Shown one piece after another: positions 63,785 to 64,000 of a stretch of DNA of 64,000 bases. A program made the translations under genes and the position numbers. The DNA is from Candidatus Scalindua sp. (lineage in GTDB: Bacteria; Planctomycetota; Brocadiia; Brocadiales; Scalinduaceae), in NCBI GenBank assembly GCA_031316155.1, contig JALDRB010000007.1, forward strand, positions 237,440 to 301,439, read 5' to 3'. Numbering within the stretch: position 1 is the first letter of the stretch; each line of letters begins with the position of its first letter. The notes below the pieces were generated by a model. It did no database searches, was not told where the DNA came from, and worked only from the letters and a program-made list of their open reading frames with translations.

Positions 63785-64000
63785 ATGATAAAAAGTCTAA
63801 AACAATTTGATGAAGAAGTAGCGCGTATTAAGGGAGAGTTTACTGGTAGTTCTGAACTTCTGTACCGTGGACAAGTAGACTCTTCGTGGAAGATTAAATC
63901 ATCGTTGGAAAGAATAAGAAAAGCAGAGATAAGTTGCAAAAAATACTATAGCCACATCGACAAATTGAAACCATTGATCAACCCGTTGATTAAAAACAAA
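63785..64000 (+). CDS. FRG-domain protein, cut by the right edge
   Basis: The plus strand from ATG 63785 (or 63779) stays open for 72 codons to the window end: MIKSLKQFDEEVARIKGEF, SSELLYRGQVDSSWKIKSSLERI. The L-Y-R-G-Q-x4-W-x-(L/I)-x-(P/S)-S-L pattern is the FRG domain, named after its conserved Phe-Arg-Gly-like triad. FRG proteins are often found beside phage-defence or toxin genes, but their reaction is not settled. Only the N-terminal part is in view. Confidence 0.7.
   Translation, partial: MIKSLKQFDEEVARIKGEFTGSSELLYRGQVDSSWKIKSSLERIRKAEISCKKYYSHIDKLKPLINPLIKNK

Noticed and set aside
1..64000. CRISPR array
   Set aside because: No series of regularly spaced identical repeats with unique spacers is visible; the only tight tandem repeat is the coding TPR tract.

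Overview
The window looks like a chromosome segment of an AT-rich, anaerobic bacterium, most probably an anammox planctomycete (Brocadiales, Scalindua-like). This is inference from the combination of small secreted CxxCH cytochromes, aminofutalosine (MqnE) menaquinone synthesis, the cobalt-early (CbiG/CbiH/CbiJ) cobalamin route, an archaeal-type AdoMet synthetase, a PEP-CTERM protein, and intergenic space crowded with nested palindromic repeats. No 16S gene or diagnostic anammox gene is present, so the assignment is not proven. No CRISPR array was seen.

Layout. 1-7.9 kb: a membrane protein cut by the left edge, an alpha-2-macroglobulin remnant, small membrane and MlaC-like secreted proteins, a PEP-CTERM protein with an in-frame stop, a secreted repeat protein, a Nudix-PAP2 fusion and a decayed toxin-antitoxin operon. 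8-16 kb: an accessory zone of repeats, wrecked SNF2 helicase and adenine methyltransferase genes, a DUF4258/DUF2283 pair, a stand-alone LigD phosphoesterase domain, a TIR-TPR gene with an internal amber codon, and two tRNAs. 17-21 kb: a NusG-like antiterminator followed by nucleotide-sugar genes (nucleotidyltransferase, GmhA-like isomerase, UDP-glucuronate epimerase-like protein). 21.3-25.1 kb: cbiG-cbiH-cbiJ with a histidine ammonia-lyase gene in one run. 26.9-31.4 kb: an NtrB/NtrC-like two-component pair, then tsaC-rpiB. 32-36 kb: a CBS-like membrane protein, a PhoD-like phosphatase, an NlpC/P60-like hydrolase, a broken FAD oxidoreductase gene and an IS200 remnant. 36.8-44 kb: a TPR lipoprotein, radical SAM protein, dinB remnant, DUF1566 protein, SixA, a zinc-ribbon metallo-beta-lactamase protein and archaeal-type MAT. 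44.4-52.4 kb: a frameshifted CPA2 antiporter and a minus-strand housekeeping block (pepF, LolA-like lipoprotein, ndk, DUF4416, proS). 52.8-54.5 kb: three small cytochrome c genes ending at a strong terminator. 54.7-64 kb: mqnE, ridA, dprA, aroB, folC, a secreted protein, a site-2 protease and the start of an FRG-domain gene.

Three themes stand out. (1) Several families of non-coding repeats are inserted into one another; one 160-170 bp family has inverted ends and a perfect 9-bp target duplication in one copy. (2) Three unrelated genes (nusG-like, cbiG, aroB) have a TTGACA hexamer exactly 37 nt before the ATG and no Shine-Dalgarno, which predicts leaderless transcripts. (3) Many accessory genes carry a single inactivating lesion (stop, frameshift or internal deletion), so the accessory zones are eroding while core genes stay intact.
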